Positions 18,493 through 28,228 of a stretch of DNA of 64,000 nt are shown in pieces. The translations under genes were made by a program, and so were the position numbers. Numbering within the stretch: position 1 is the stretch's first letter; each line of letters starts with the position of its first letter. Source of the DNA: Bacteroidota bacterium (GTDB lineage: Bacteria; Bacteroidota; Bacteroidia; Palsa-965); the NCBI GenBank assembly GCA_006218065.1, contig VBWE01000037.1, forward strand, positions 25,234 to 89,233, written 5' to 3'. Below the pieces are notes generated by a model. The model searched no databases and was not told the DNA's origin. It saw only the letters and a list, made by a program, of their open reading frames with translations.

Positions 18493-19556
18493 AATCTCGG
18501 GCAATTGGGAGCAACCACAGGCTGTGTTCTGCGGGCCACGTAGATGACGGATAATTCAAAACCGCCGCGACCGCTGGAAACCGGCTGAAGCGTGGACATA
18601 TTAAAATCGTAGCTGACGCGGTAGGTGAAGTTGCGCCATTTCAATCCCATTTCGATCGCGAGCGCATCATCTTCGAGCGGGCCGAGCGTAGCCTGTTTCG
18701 CATCGCTGAACATCGGGCCGCTGAGGCGGACAGTGGGACCGAGCAGCAGGTACGCATCCGATTCTTTCAGGTAATAACTTCCGAGTAAACCGATCACCGT
18801 TTCGCGGTCGTTGGTTTGCCACATGCGCAGGAAACGCGGCTGGAGCTGGATGAGTTCCGAAATGCCGACGCGTCCGCCGAGGTGCATCACCCAGCGCACA
18901 GGCAGCCTGTTGTCGTAGCCGTAAAACGATTCGTTCGGGCGATTGACGTGGAAAGCGGAAATGCCGAGGAAAGGATTGATCCGGCTTTTTTCATCGGCGA
19001 AATAATAGAGTGCGCCGGCATGCGCGTCGGGAATCCAGGCGGCATCGTTGGCGTATTGTTCACCGTTGTTGATGTTATTATCGAATCCGCCGCCGTTGGC
19101 CTGCGTGTATTGCACATCCCAGGTCAGCTTCGCGAAGTCCACGCTTTTCTGAATAACGCCCGCACCGATCCCGAAAGCCACGTGATGGTGGTTGGCCTGG
19201 TCGATGCGCAGGTCGTATGCGCCGGAGAGCATGAGGCTCATCACGTTGAAATTTCCCGCGCCGGCCCGGTTGTTCATGATCTGCGCGCCGACACCGAATC
19301 GTTTGACCGGCATGTCGAATGCTACCGCGCCGGTTGTAAACGGTTTGCTGGCTATCGCATTCCACTGCGTGCGGTAATTGGCATGTATCCGGTAAAAACC
19401 GTCGAACATGCCCGTCATCGACGGGTTGAGGTAAATCTTCGCCGCATCGTAATGCGTGAGATGGAAATCCTGCGCAGGCATGGCAAACGGAATCGCCAGC
19501 ATCGCGCAGAGACTGAGAGTTGCTCCCCGGATTTTTTTCGATCGCTTCATGAACAT
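18489..19556 (-). CDS. PorP/SprF family type IX secretion outer-membrane protein
   Basis: 355 residues with a signal peptide ending MPAQ. The family signature is QDFHLTHYDAAKIYLNPSMTG followed shortly by YRTQWNAI, then amphipathic strands of a beta-barrel, ending RGGFELSVIYV. SprF in Flavobacterium johnsoniae is needed for secretion of the SprB adhesin, and related proteins are paired with type-B-sorted cargo. Here the start ATG overlaps the cargo stop by one base (TGATG) and its own stop overlaps the OmpA-family start, so the three are translated as a unit. A paralogue is at 37905-38957. Confidence 0.9.
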   Translation of the reverse strand: MFMKRSKKIRGATLSLCAMLAIPFAMPAQDFHLTHYDAAKIYLNPSMTGMFDGFYRIHANYRTQWNAIASKPFTTGAVAFDMPVKRFGVGAQIMNNRAGAGNFNVMSLMLSGAYDLRIDQANHHHVAFGIGAGVIQKSVDFAKLTWDVQYTQANGGGFDNNINNGEQYANDAAWIPDAHAGALYYFADEKSRINPFLGISAFHVNRPNESFYGYDNRLPVRWVMHLGGRVGISELIQLQPRFLRMWQTNDRETVIGLLGSYYLKESDAYLLLGPTVRLSGPMFSDAKQATLGPLEDDALAIEMGLKWRNFTYRVSYDFNMSTLQPVSSGRGGFELSVIYVARRTQPVVAPNCPRL

Positions 19557-22500
19557 CAGCGTAAAAGGGTTACGTCGCCTGATAATTTATATTCTTTGCC
19601 GTCGAATGTTACTGCACGAACGGTGTAGATATATACACCGATCGGCTGCAGAACACCGTCGCGTGTACCGTCCCAGCCCTGCTGCTGGCTTCTCGAAAGG
19701 AAAAGCTGTTCGCCCCAGTTGTTGTAAATACGAAGTTCGAGTTCTTCAAACGGACCGCCGCGCACGAAGAACACATCGTTCACCCCGTCGCCATTCGGTG
19801 AGAAACCGGAAGGAACAACGGGCGGAATCGCGATGATGATATCGTAGTAAGCCGTATCGATACAGCCGTTCGCATCGGTAACCACAAGCATCACCTGGTA
19901 TGAACCGGGATCGTTGTAGCTGTATGTCGGATTCTGCTGCGTGGATGTCGCGCCCGAATCACCGAAATTCCAGTACCACGTAATGATGTTCGAGAAGGAC
20001 TGGTCGAGGAAGTTTACCGGCTGCTGCGTATTGGCCGACGGTGGTGTGGCGGTGAATTGCGCGGTGGGCGACTGGTCGATGGTTACGCTTTGCGTGATCG
20101 TATCCTGGCAACCCTGGTTCGAAACGGCGATCAGCGTTACGTTATATACACCGGAAGAAGCGTACGAGTACAACGGATTCTGCACGGCCGAGCCGTTGCT
20201 GTCGCCGAAACTCCACTGCCATGCCGTAACTGTTCCGGAACTGATCGTGGACATGTCGGTAAACTGAACCGGTTCGTTGAGGCAATGCCCGGTTGCCGAA
20301 AATGCCGGCTGCGGGAACGGGTACACATTTACCGCCTGCTGCAAAGTATCGAAGCAGCCGTTGGTGGACGTTACCACGAGCGTAACCGTGTATGTTCCGC
20401 CTGCACCATATACGTGCGAAGGATTTTGTGATGACGATGTTCCGCTGTCGCCGAAGTTCCAGCTCCAGCCGACGATCGAAGTCGGTGAAGTGGACTGGTC
20501 GGTGAAACTCATCGGAACACCCGGGCAAACGGATGCTGATGCAAAAGCCGCCGTGGGTGAAGGAATGATGGTTACCTGTACCGTTACACTTTGCGGCTGG
20601 CAACCGCCGTTGTTGGTGCTGGTGAAAATGAGACTGACCGTTCCGTTCACCATATCCTGCGCGCCCGGCAGGTATGTGCTGGTCAGCGAAGTATTGCCGC
20701 CGGGGAAAGTTCCGTCGCCGAGCGTAGTCCAGACTCCCGAGCCGGTTGCCGTAGTTGCAATAACCGGGAATGCCATACCGCTGCAGGCTGTATCGTTTGC
20801 CGTTGCCGTTACCGCCGGCGGCGGGCCGAAGAAAACAATAACCGTATCCGTCGATGATAAACAGTTTCCGTTACCGGTCGAAGTAAGCACCAGTGTTACC
20901 TGGCCGGCAGCCGTATCCGAAGTTCCGGGGAAATACAAAGTATTCAGGTTATTGGCATTCTGGAAAGTTCCGGTACCGAGCGTGGACCATGCACCGCCCG
21001 AAGCAACCGTTACACTTCCTGAAACCGGTACGCTCACCGTATCCTGGCAAACATAAATATCCGGTCCGGCCTGAACTGTGGGACCGGGATAAAAAGCGAT
21101 GTTGATCGTATCGGTATCCTGCACGCAGAATGTAAACCCGGTTGTAATGAGTATGAGATCAACAAAACCCTGTGCGACTTCTGCCGGAGTCGGTGTATAA
21201 GTGGCATTCAACGTCGTGTTGTTCGGTGTAAATGTTCCGTTGCCGATCCATTGACCGGAGGAAATATTCAGTACGTTTCCTCCCAGCGGAACGGTCGGGT
21301 TGTTTGTACAGGCCAGCGTATCGTTCCCGGCGAGCGCAATCGGGGGCGGCCGCACGTATATAACCGTCTGGACAGTATCCGTACACGACAGCGAATTGAT
21401 CGCGACATGTGTTACAGTATATGTTCCGCTGGCCGGGTATGCGTGCGTGGGATTTTGCAGCGTGGATGTGGTATTGTCGCCGAAATCCCAGAACCAGCCG
21501 GTGATCGTGGCATTGGGTGACGACACGGAAGAATCGTTAAACTGTACGACCTGGTTCACGCAAACCGTATCACCGTAAGCGGCGACATACGCGGTGGAAA
21601 ACGAAAGCGAAAGTACCTGTACATCCGTATCCGCGCAGGCCGTGTACGGGTTGATGATCAGCGTAACGTTGTACGGCCCGAGTCCCGGGTAAGTCCATGT
21701 CGGGTTAATCGCATTCGACGAATCGTTTGTAACGGAAGGATCGCCGAAGTACCAGAGGTATGTGCTTGCAGAATCGCTCTGGTTATCGAACTGAACGGTC
21801 GCTCCGCCGCAAACACCTTGTGTAGTGCCGATCAGGGCCTGGGCCACGGGCGGGCAATTCACCACGTTGAACTGGAAGTCGCGGAGAATTTCGCCGATCT
21901 TCACGCCGTTACGATACTCTTCACATTTGATGCCGGCAACAAACTGCCCGGTAAACATCGGGCTGCCGGTGATGTAACCATTGTTCAGACCGACGTTCAG
22001 GTTCGCTCCGCCGCAGGGATTGTTCGGACCGTAACCGCCTACCCAGGTCATGGTCGGGCAAATAAAGTTCCCGTTGTTCACCGTAGCATCGAGCGGACCC
22101 GGGCCGGTATCGCCGTTGTAAGGCGTGAACCAGGAATATACGAGTGAATCTCCGTCGGCATCGGTAGCCGAATGATCGAAGTCGATGGAACGGCCCTGGC
22201 AAACGAACACGGGCGGCGGGTTTACCCAGGTCGGGCTGCTATTGGTAATCAGTATCCCGTTATCGGGAATGTATGCATACCAGGTTTCGCCTGTGCCGAG
22301 CGGGTTGACGCAGTTGGAAAGCGTATTGTTCCGGCAGCAGTATTGGTACCACATATGGTACCCGCCCGGACGGGGCGGAAGTCCGTTGACAATTCTCGTG
22401 TAAATCGCTTCTTCCAGGCAAAGACCGGGGTTGGCGGCACAAGTATCTATGTAGGGCTGAACAGCAGTGGCGCCGGGGAAATTAATCGACACCGTTTGCA

Positions 22501-22711
22501 GGACATTGCCGGCAGAATCTGCGACAAAAATGTCTACGGGATTGGGAAAAGCCGCGTTGCCGGGGCGGCAGTCGCGATAGAGTTTCAGCGTGAGCCGGTA
22601 TGTAGAGCCGCCGAGATGTTCGTATGTCAATGATCCTCCCACGACGTGCGTGGCAGAACTGAACAAGGGTAGCAAAACAAGAAGCGTGAGAAGGCGTAAG
22701 GCTTTTCCCAT
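19556..22711 (-). CDS. Large PKD-domain surface protein with type-B T9SS sorting domain
   Basis: 1051 residues from ATG 22711, which starts a signal peptide (ALRLLTLLVLLPLFSSA); the frame opens 51 bp earlier. The N-terminal ~280 residues form a cysteine-containing adhesin-like domain (VVGGSLTYEHLGGSTYRLTL). Then come about five PKD domains (WFWDFGDNTTS, WSWNFGDSGTSS, WYWNFGDSGATS) with three related beta-domains between them. The C-terminus is a gliding-motility-associated type-B domain (GFSPNGDGVNDVFFVRGG, NNWGEQLF). It is probably an adhesin secreted through T9SS with its dedicated SprF encoded next. Confidence 0.9.
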   Translation of the reverse strand: MGKALRLLTLLVLLPLFSSATHVVGGSLTYEHLGGSTYRLTLKLYRDCRPGNAAFPNPVDIFVADSAGNVLQTVSINFPGATAVQPYIDTCAANPGLCLEEAIYTRIVNGLPPRPGGYHMWYQYCCRNNTLSNCVNPLGTGETWYAYIPDNGILITNSSPTWVNPPPVFVCQGRSIDFDHSATDADGDSLVYSWFTPYNGDTGPGPLDATVNNGNFICPTMTWVGGYGPNNPCGGANLNVGLNNGYITGSPMFTGQFVAGIKCEEYRNGVKIGEILRDFQFNVVNCPPVAQALIGTTQGVCGGATVQFDNQSDSASTYLWYFGDPSVTNDSSNAINPTWTYPGLGPYNVTLIINPYTACADTDVQVLSLSFSTAYVAAYGDTVCVNQVVQFNDSSVSSPNATITGWFWDFGDNTTSTLQNPTHAYPASGTYTVTHVAINSLSCTDTVQTVIYVRPPPIALAGNDTLACTNNPTVPLGGNVLNISSGQWIGNGTFTPNNTTLNATYTPTPAEVAQGFVDLILITTGFTFCVQDTDTINIAFYPGPTVQAGPDIYVCQDTVSVPVSGSVTVASGGAWSTLGTGTFQNANNLNTLYFPGTSDTAAGQVTLVLTSTGNGNCLSSTDTVIVFFGPPPAVTATANDTACSGMAFPVIATTATGSGVWTTLGDGTFPGGNTSLTSTYLPGAQDMVNGTVSLIFTSTNNGGCQPQSVTVQVTIIPSPTAAFASASVCPGVPMSFTDQSTSPTSIVGWSWNFGDSGTSSSQNPSHVYGAGGTYTVTLVVTSTNGCFDTLQQAVNVYPFPQPAFSATGHCLNEPVQFTDMSTISSGTVTAWQWSFGDSNGSAVQNPLYSYASSGVYNVTLIAVSNQGCQDTITQSVTIDQSPTAQFTATPPSANTQQPVNFLDQSFSNIITWYWNFGDSGATSTQQNPTYSYNDPGSYQVMLVVTDANGCIDTAYYDIIIAIPPVVPSGFSPNGDGVNDVFFVRGGPFEELELRIYNNWGEQLFLSRSQQQGWDGTRDGVLQPIGVYIYTVRAVTFDGKEYKLSGDVTLLR

Positions 22712-22817
22712 TTTATAGTTAAGAATTTTGGGTTCTGGTTTCGGAAAGCTAAAATACAACAAAAACCGGTACGGCCAAATTAATCGACGGTTGCAACCGG
22801 TTGAACGAATGGGATTA

Positions 22818-23267
22818 TTAGTCTGCCGAAGTCCTCAGTTTAATATGAATAAAGCCGCTGTAATTGGATGAACTCAGCCTGGCAAAATAGCTGCCGTCAG
22901 GAAGGCTTGAAAGGTTAACCAGTGGTTCACGCAGAATTCTCGAAAGACGCGTCGCCGCCTCGAGCGGTTTGGCCGTGCGGTTGCCATCCATAAGGATAGC
23001 ATATTGCAGCGAATCATAAACCAACAGGGAAACATTCATTCCTTCGCTGCCTGTGGAAGGAAAAATAACCAATACGCTGTCCGATTTTTTTCCCCTGACC
23101 AGGCTGATCGGGTACGTATTGAAACGTGATGTATCGGACGTGTCAAGATAATCATCCGGAACTTCCGCTTTGATCAGCCGGCGATCGTCATGCAGCAGGA
23201 GCCATGCGCTGAATGAAGCGACCCCGGCAACAAAAAGTAAAATCAGGATGGTAAAAAAAACGCGCAT
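22818..23267 (-). CDS. Small exported or membrane-anchored protein, unknown
   Basis: 149 residues with one N-terminal hydrophobic helix (ILILLFVAGVASFSAWLLL). The C-terminal half (LSSLPDGSYFARLSSSNYSG) resembles the last strands of a T9SS type-A sorting domain, but the preceding YPNP motif is absent, so sorting is doubtful. It lies between two T9SS cargo genes, 107 bp upstream of the type-B cargo start and divergent from the SBBP protein. Confidence 0.55.
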   Translation of the reverse strand: MRVFFTILILLFVAGVASFSAWLLLHDDRRLIKAEVPDDYLDTSDTSRFNTYPISLVRGKKSDSVLVIFPSTGSEGMNVSLLVYDSLQYAILMDGNRTAKPLEAATRLSRILREPLVNLSSLPDGSYFARLSSSNYSGFIHIKLRTSAD

Positions 23268-23318
23268 CTGTTGTATAGGGAAGAGAACTCAAAATCTTCA
23301 CACAAGGTAACAAAACTG

Positions 23319-23405
23319 TTTAAAACTCCTCCGGTGAGCCGTTTTACAGGAAAACTGTTGCTATACGTCGGAGTCAACGACTTACTCCAATTGCCAACAG
23401 GAAAT
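23319..23405. repeat. Dispersed intergenic repeat, copy 2
   Basis: Compact version of the element at 16067-16200, with blocks in the same order: TTTAAAACTCCTC, CCGTTTTACAGGA, TATACGTCGGA, ACGACTTACTCCAA, CAGGAAA. It lies in the divergent gap upstream of the SBBP gene. Confidence 0.65.
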
Positions 23406-23430
23406 AAACCGGCGGTTCAGGAAAATATTC

Positions 23431-23438
23431 TAAATTTG
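23431..23438 (+). promoter_or_regulatory. -7 promoter element of the SBBP gene
   Basis: TAAATTTG fits TAnnTTTG and ends 24 nt before the ATG at 23463, supporting that start over earlier in-frame codons. Confidence 0.5.
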
Positions 23439-23462
23439 GTATGCAAACCCATTCACACCGGC

Positions 23463-25979
23463 ATGAAAAGAATTCTTACGTTCAGTCTTCTCCTATTATC
23501 TTCTTTCACTTTTTCCCAGATCAATATTCAGTGGGCCGCACGTTACACCAGCGGCGGAAACAATGTGGACCGCGCGGTTGAACTCGTGCGCGATGCCGGG
23601 GGAAATGTGTACATCACCGGGACCAGCTGGAACGGAACCAATTTCGATATCGTAACCATCAAATACGATCCGGCCGGGGCGCAGCAGTGGACAGCATCCT
23701 TTAATGGCGTCGGAAACGGGTATGATGAAGGACGCGGCATCGCCGTTGACAATAACGGGTACGTATATGTATGCGGGTACACCGCCGGCGCAAGTGCGAA
23801 TTACAATTACGTGAGTATTAAATACGATGCGACAACTGGTGCACAGCAATGGGCTTCCACATTCAACGGTACCGCAAACGGGTTTGATGAAGCCTACGAT
23901 ATTTTCGCAGAATCGGACGGCGATGTATATGTAACCGGAAGCAGTACAAGTTCAACAACCGGGGTGAACTATACCACGATCAAATACAACAGCGCCGGAA
24001 CGCAGCAGTGGGCTACCAACTACAGTAACAATTCCAACGCAGCCAATACGGAAGCCGCGTACTCGATTACAGTAGACGGAGCCGGAGATGTTTATGTAAC
24101 CGGGATGAGCTACGGCAACACGACCACCGACTACGATATCGCCACCATCAAGTACAATAATGCCGGGACACAGCAATGGGCTTCGCGTTACAACGGTCCC
24201 GGGAACAGGATGGACTACCCAAACAAACTGATCGTCGATGCTGCCGGCAATGTTTACGTAACCGGGTCGGAGCGCGCACTTACAGGGATTACCAATTACG
24301 ATGTAATCACCATCAAATACAACAATGCCGGTGCGCAGCAGTGGGCCACGCCGTATGCCGGTGCAGGCAGCGAAGACGACCGCGGAAATTCGCTCGCGCT
24401 CATGTCGAACAACGATGTGATCGTGACCGGGCGCAGCACAGGAACCGGCGCTACTGCCGAAGACATGGTTACGCTTCGCCTCAACGGCACTACCGGCGCA
24501 CAAACCTGGGAACAGCGCTACGACGGCGGTGTGGTGAACTTCGATGAAGGAACGGACGTTGCCCTGGACAACCTGGATAATATTTATGTTACCGGGTACA
24601 GCTACGGAACCGGCACCAACAACAATTACCTCACCGTAAAATACGACAGCGCCGGGGTACAGCAGTGGCTCACGCGCTACCAGGGCCCGGCAGCAAACGG
24701 GAACGACCAGTCGTTCTCGGTGAAGGTGGATAACATCGGCAATATTTATGTTACCGGTGTGAGCAAAGGCGCTTCCTCCGGTGAAGATTTTTACACGATC
24801 AAATATTGCCAGCTGACAACCACCGCTTCGAGCGATACCGCGATCTGTCTCGGCGACGCCGTGCAGCTTACCGGTTCCATCGAAGCAGGAACCATCGACA
24901 GCGCGTGGTGGCTGCCGGCAAGCGGGCTGAGCACGCCGGATGTACTGACCACGATGGCTTCGCCGTCGACCACAACCACGTACGTACTCAGCATCCGCAA
25001 CCAGAACGGCTGCATCGACCGGGATACGATTACCGTTACCGTTAATGCACTCCCCGGTCCTGTTATCAATACCAGCGGACCGACTACATTCTGTGCCGGT
25101 GATTCTGTCACACTCACGGCAGCAACAACCGGACCGAGCACGTACCTCTGGTCGCCGGGCGGAGAAACCACGCAGAGCATCACCGCGCTCAGCAGCGGAA
25201 CATACAGCGTAACGGTTTCCGATACGAATACCTGCTCGGCGCAGAGCCAGGTCGTTGTAACAGTAAATTCACTTCCGACGGTAAGCGCAGGCAACGACGT
25301 GAATCTTTGCACCAGCTCGCAGCAGCAGATCTGTGCAACTGGTGCGGTCAACTATGCCTGGTCGCCTTCCTTCGGCGTAAGTGATACCACGATCGCCTGC
25401 CCGACTTTCGGACCGACATCAAGTACTACGTATGTGGTTACCGGCACGGATGCCAACGGCTGCGTGGACACGGATACGGTTTCCATCAACCTGCTGCCGC
25501 CGCCGGCGATTCCGAACATCTTTATCTCATTTACCGATCTTCATGCTACACCGGGATATTCCACGTACCAGTGGTATTACAACAGCAACCCGATCGGCGG
25601 CGCCACGGATTCGATTTACACGCCCACGCAAAACGGCAATTACTATGTGGTGGTTACCGATGCCAACGGATGTTCTTCGTTCTCAGGAACATTCACGATG
25701 AACGAAGTAGGCATTGCCGATCTTCTTTCCGCCGGGCAGATGCGTCTTTTCCCGAACCCGAACAACGGTTCGTTCACGGTGATCTTCGACCAGTTTGGAG
25801 AAGCGGCGCTGCTGCGGATTTTCGACGCGACGGGCCGCATCGTGACGGAGAAAAATTTCGCTCCTGCGGGAATCACGACGGAAACTATTTCGCTGGAAAA
25901 TATGCCTGCGGGAATTTACCTCGCGCGTTTAACGACCGTTGCGGGTGAAGTTGTGACGCGGATGAGCGTGGTGAAGTAA
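23463..25979 (+). CDS. T9SS-secreted SBBP-repeat protein with Ig-like domains
   Basis: 838 residues from ATG 23463, which opens a signal peptide (ILTFSLLLLSSFTFSQ); the frame is open 192 bp upstream without such a signal. Residues ~20-440 hold about eight 55-residue repeats ending in TIKYN.AGTQQW, each with a VYVTG strand, forming SBBP-type propeller blades. Residues ~440-740 are Ig-like domains (STTTTYVLSIRNQNGC, GTYSVTVSDTNTCSAQ). The end is a type-A T9SS sorting domain (MRLFPNPNNGSF, PAGIYLARL). Likely a surface or released protein; ligand unknown. Same repeat family as the first gene of the window. Confidence 0.88.
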   Translation: MKRILTFSLLLLSSFTFSQINIQWAARYTSGGNNVDRAVELVRDAGGNVYITGTSWNGTNFDIVTIKYDPAGAQQWTASFNGVGNGYDEGRGIAVDNNGYVYVCGYTAGASANYNYVSIKYDATTGAQQWASTFNGTANGFDEAYDIFAESDGDVYVTGSSTSSTTGVNYTTIKYNSAGTQQWATNYSNNSNAANTEAAYSITVDGAGDVYVTGMSYGNTTTDYDIATIKYNNAGTQQWASRYNGPGNRMDYPNKLIVDAAGNVYVTGSERALTGITNYDVITIKYNNAGAQQWATPYAGAGSEDDRGNSLALMSNNDVIVTGRSTGTGATAEDMVTLRLNGTTGAQTWEQRYDGGVVNFDEGTDVALDNLDNIYVTGYSYGTGTNNNYLTVKYDSAGVQQWLTRYQGPAANGNDQSFSVKVDNIGNIYVTGVSKGASSGEDFYTIKYCQLTTTASSDTAICLGDAVQLTGSIEAGTIDSAWWLPASGLSTPDVLTTMASPSTTTTYVLSIRNQNGCIDRDTITVTVNALPGPVINTSGPTTFCAGDSVTLTAATTGPSTYLWSPGGETTQSITALSSGTYSVTVSDTNTCSAQSQVVVTVNSLPTVSAGNDVNLCTSSQQQICATGAVNYAWSPSFGVSDTTIACPTFGPTSSTTYVVTGTDANGCVDTDTVSINLLPPPAIPNIFISFTDLHATPGYSTYQWYYNSNPIGGATDSIYTPTQNGNYYVVVTDANGCSSFSGTFTMNEVGIADLLSAGQMRLFPNPNNGSFTVIFDQFGEAALLRIFDATGRIVTEKNFAPAGITTETISLENMPAGIYLARLTTVAGEVVTRMSVVK

Positions 25980-26028
25980 ACTGTGGAGCGAAACAATCGT
26001 TACGTCAGTGACGTTACGCTTCGCAAGC

Positions 26029-26062
26029 GATTGCTTCTCCGCCAAAAGGCGGATCGCAATGA
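26029..26062. repeat. Small inverted repeat upstream of kdsB
   Basis: GATTGCTTCTCCGCC (26029-26043) pairs with GGCGGATCGCAATGA (26048-26062), with one mismatch region and an AAAA loop. It lies 50 bp after the SBBP stop and could be its terminator, though no T-run follows. Confidence 0.55.
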
Positions 26063-26122
26063 CTGACCCAAAGCTATTTCCGCTGCAAGCATTCCATTAT
26101 CTTCGCAGGAAATACTTTTCGC

Positions 26123-26854
26123 ATGAACATCCTCGGCATTATTCCCGCGCGTTACGCATCTACCCGTTTTCCAGGCAAGCCGCTGGTGGATATCGCCGGT
26201 AAAACGATGATCCGCCGCGTATACGAGCAGGCTTCGAAATCCGCTTTACTGAAACAGGTTTACGCAGCTACCGACGATGCACGCATCGAAGCGGAAGTGA
26301 AATCGTTCGGCGGGAATGTAATCATGACTTCGGCGGATCACCGGAGCGGGACCGATCGCTGTGCGGAGTCCGTACAAAAAATTGCCGGCGACTGGGACGT
26401 GGTGATCAATATCCAGGGCGATGAACCTTTTATTCACCCGGAGCAGATCGATCTGCTTTGCTCGCTTTTTCAATCGGCGGAAACCCAGATCGGCACGCTG
26501 GTGAAAAAAGCGCACCGGGACGACGAAGTTTTTAATCCGAATACGATTAAGGTGACCGTGGATAAAAACGGCTACGGTTTATATTTCAGCCGCTCCCCGA
26601 TTCCGTTCCTGCGCAATTTTCCGCAGGAACAGTGGCTGGCGAATCATACTTTCCTGAAACATATCGGCATTTACGGGTATCGTAAAGAGATTCTTTTAAA
26701 GCTGACGCAGTTGCCGGAAGGAAATTTGGAGAAAGCGGAATCGCTGGAACAGCTACGCTGGCTGGAAAACGGGTACAGGATACGCACGGCGTTTACGGAA
26801 CTGGAATCGGTTTCGGTGGATAGTCCGGAGGATTTGGGGAGGTTGCCGGGGTAA
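26123..26854 (+). CDS. kdsB: CMP-KDO synthetase (3-deoxy-manno-octulosonate cytidylyltransferase)
   Basis: 243 residues, normal for the family. It activates KDO with CTP for lipid A-core assembly in the cytoplasm. Signatures: IIPARYASTRFPGKPL (nucleotide binding), MTSADHRSGTDRCAE, VVINIQGDEPFI and FSRSPIPFLRN. The sequence TACTTTTCG just upstream is a one-mismatch -7 element 5 nt from the ATG, suggesting a very short leader. Its stop codon is the first part of a 65-bp terminator-like repeat. Confidence 0.94.
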   Translation: MNILGIIPARYASTRFPGKPLVDIAGKTMIRRVYEQASKSALLKQVYAATDDARIEAEVKSFGGNVIMTSADHRSGTDRCAESVQKIAGDWDVVINIQGDEPFIHPEQIDLLCSLFQSAETQIGTLVKKAHRDDEVFNPNTIKVTVDKNGYGLYFSRSPIPFLRNFPQEQWLANHTFLKHIGIYGYRKEILLKLTQLPEGNLEKAESLEQLRWLENGYRIRTAFTELESVSVDSPEDLGRLPG

Positions 26855-26917
26855 AGCCTCACCTCTCTCCTCTCCTAAGGAGAGGATGGCGGTTCGGGCA
26901 CTAGCTGACGTTTTTTT
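26853..26917 (+). terminator. Terminator-like 65-bp repeat, copy 1
   Basis: Begins at the kdsB stop codon. It contains the hairpin CCTCTCC/GGAGAGG, then GATGGCGGTTCGG, TAGCTGACG and a run of eight T. The copy at 28163-28228 matches at most positions. Confidence 0.7.
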
Positions 26918-27082
26918 TGAGTAGTCCTATACAGTTCGGCAGGCTTCGCCTGGCCTTCTGGCTTTAATTTTCTCGCGATTTTCTTCATTAAACAGCCTAA
27001 CCTCCTCACTTCAAACCTGTTAATATCCCGGTATAAAATTACCCGGTTTTGGCGTTTCGTTTTCCTTATTTTTACGGGATAA

Positions 27083-28162
27083 ATGGAACTGAACACGGCT
27101 ATTGATCACTTGGTGAGCGAGCTGCTTTTCCGGCACGATTGTGTGATTGTGCCCGGGCTTGGCGGCTTTGTGGGCAATTATGCGCCCGCACGCATCCACC
27201 CGGTGAGCAATACGTTTTCGCCGCCTTCCAAGCAGCTGGTTTTTAACCGCAACCTGTCGCATAACGACGGGCTGCTGGCGCAGGAACTGGTTACGGCTTC
27301 CGGCATTTCGTTCGATGAAGCCATCGCGCAGATCAACGCCTTTGCAGACGAATGCAACCGCGAGCTGAAAAGCGGGCATAAAGTGCAGTTGCAGAATATC
27401 GGCATGCTTTATTTCGATGCGGAGAAAAAACTCCAGTTCGAGCCGGATACCACGGTCAATTATTCCATCGACGCGTTCGGACTTTCGGCATTCCAGTCGA
27501 TGCCCGTCAGGCGTGAAAAACCCGCCGAGAAACGCGAACTGGTTACCGAAGACCGCCACGAACGCCCGGCCCGCGATCCGAAAAAGATCCGCAACCGCCG
27601 CCGCCTGGTCGCTTCCGCCATCGCCCTGCCCATTTTACTCGCGGCGCTGTGGATTCCCTTACGTACTGATTTCATCAAAACCGGCAACCTGGCCGACCTG
27701 AATCCTTTCGGCTCGGGAACGCCTTCGCTGTATGCGCATAAAACGGTTTCGTTCAATACAACCGATTCCAGTACGGTGATCATCGGCGCCGACAAATTCA
27801 CAGCCGACAGTGCGGGCTTAGCCAGCATCACGCTTACCGACCAGGGTTTCCCGATCGTAGTGCAGGTAGCTGAACCGGAAAGCACGCGCGTGGATAACGG
27901 CAAAGCGAGCCGGCATAAAAAACACCACACTTCCGCAGGCATGTATTACGTGATCGGCGGTTGTTTCAGCGTGCCGGCCAATGCCGATAATTTCCTGCGC
28001 AAGCTCGAAGAAGCGGGATATTCCGCCGAACTGCTCGTCAATCCGAAAAAGAGCAACCTGCTGCACGTGAGCTACGGAAGTTCACTGAGCATGGCGGAAG
28101 CCGAAACGCTGCTCGCCAAGGTGAAAGCGGAAAACGGTGCGGCGTGGATTTTGCGTAAGTAG
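27083..28162 (+). CDS. HU-CCDC81 and SPOR domain protein
   Basis: 359 residues. The N-terminal ~130 residues are the paired HU-like CCDC81 domains seen in Bacteroidota (DCVIVPGLGGFVGNYAPA, FNRNLSHNDGLLAQELV, VQLQNIGMLYFD). A single membrane helix follows (~174-194; LVASAIALPILLAALWIPL), then a linker and a C-terminal SPOR domain (~285-359; MYYVIGGCFSVPANADNFL), which binds septal denuded peptidoglycan. The HU part would face the cytoplasm and may contact DNA, so the protein could link chromosome and division site; this is inference. A lone gene, followed directly by the second terminator-like repeat. Confidence 0.85.
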   Translation: MELNTAIDHLVSELLFRHDCVIVPGLGGFVGNYAPARIHPVSNTFSPPSKQLVFNRNLSHNDGLLAQELVTASGISFDEAIAQINAFADECNRELKSGHKVQLQNIGMLYFDAEKKLQFEPDTTVNYSIDAFGLSAFQSMPVRREKPAEKRELVTEDRHERPARDPKKIRNRRRLVASAIALPILLAALWIPLRTDFIKTGNLADLNPFGSGTPSLYAHKTVSFNTTDSSTVIIGADKFTADSAGLASITLTDQGFPIVVQVAEPESTRVDNGKASRHKKHHTSAGMYYVIGGCFSVPANADNFLRKLEEAGYSAELLVNPKKSNLLHVSYGSSLSMAEAETLLAKVKAENGAAWILRK

Positions 28163-28228
28163 AAGGCCTCACCTCTTTCCTCTCCCAGGGAGAGGATGGT
28201 GGTTCGGATTTAGCTGACGTTTCTTTCC
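28163..28228 (+). terminator. Terminator-like 65-bp repeat, copy 2
   Basis: Begins immediately after the stop of the SPOR gene and matches 26853-26917, including CCTCTCCC/GGGAGAGG, GATGGTGGTTCGG, TAGCTGACG and the T-rich end. Confidence 0.7.

Noticed and set aside
17683-18543. 286-codon plus-strand frame opposite the OmpA-family gene
   Set aside because: Low-complexity Arg/Phe/Ile-rich translation typical of a shadow; the minus protein is well supported.
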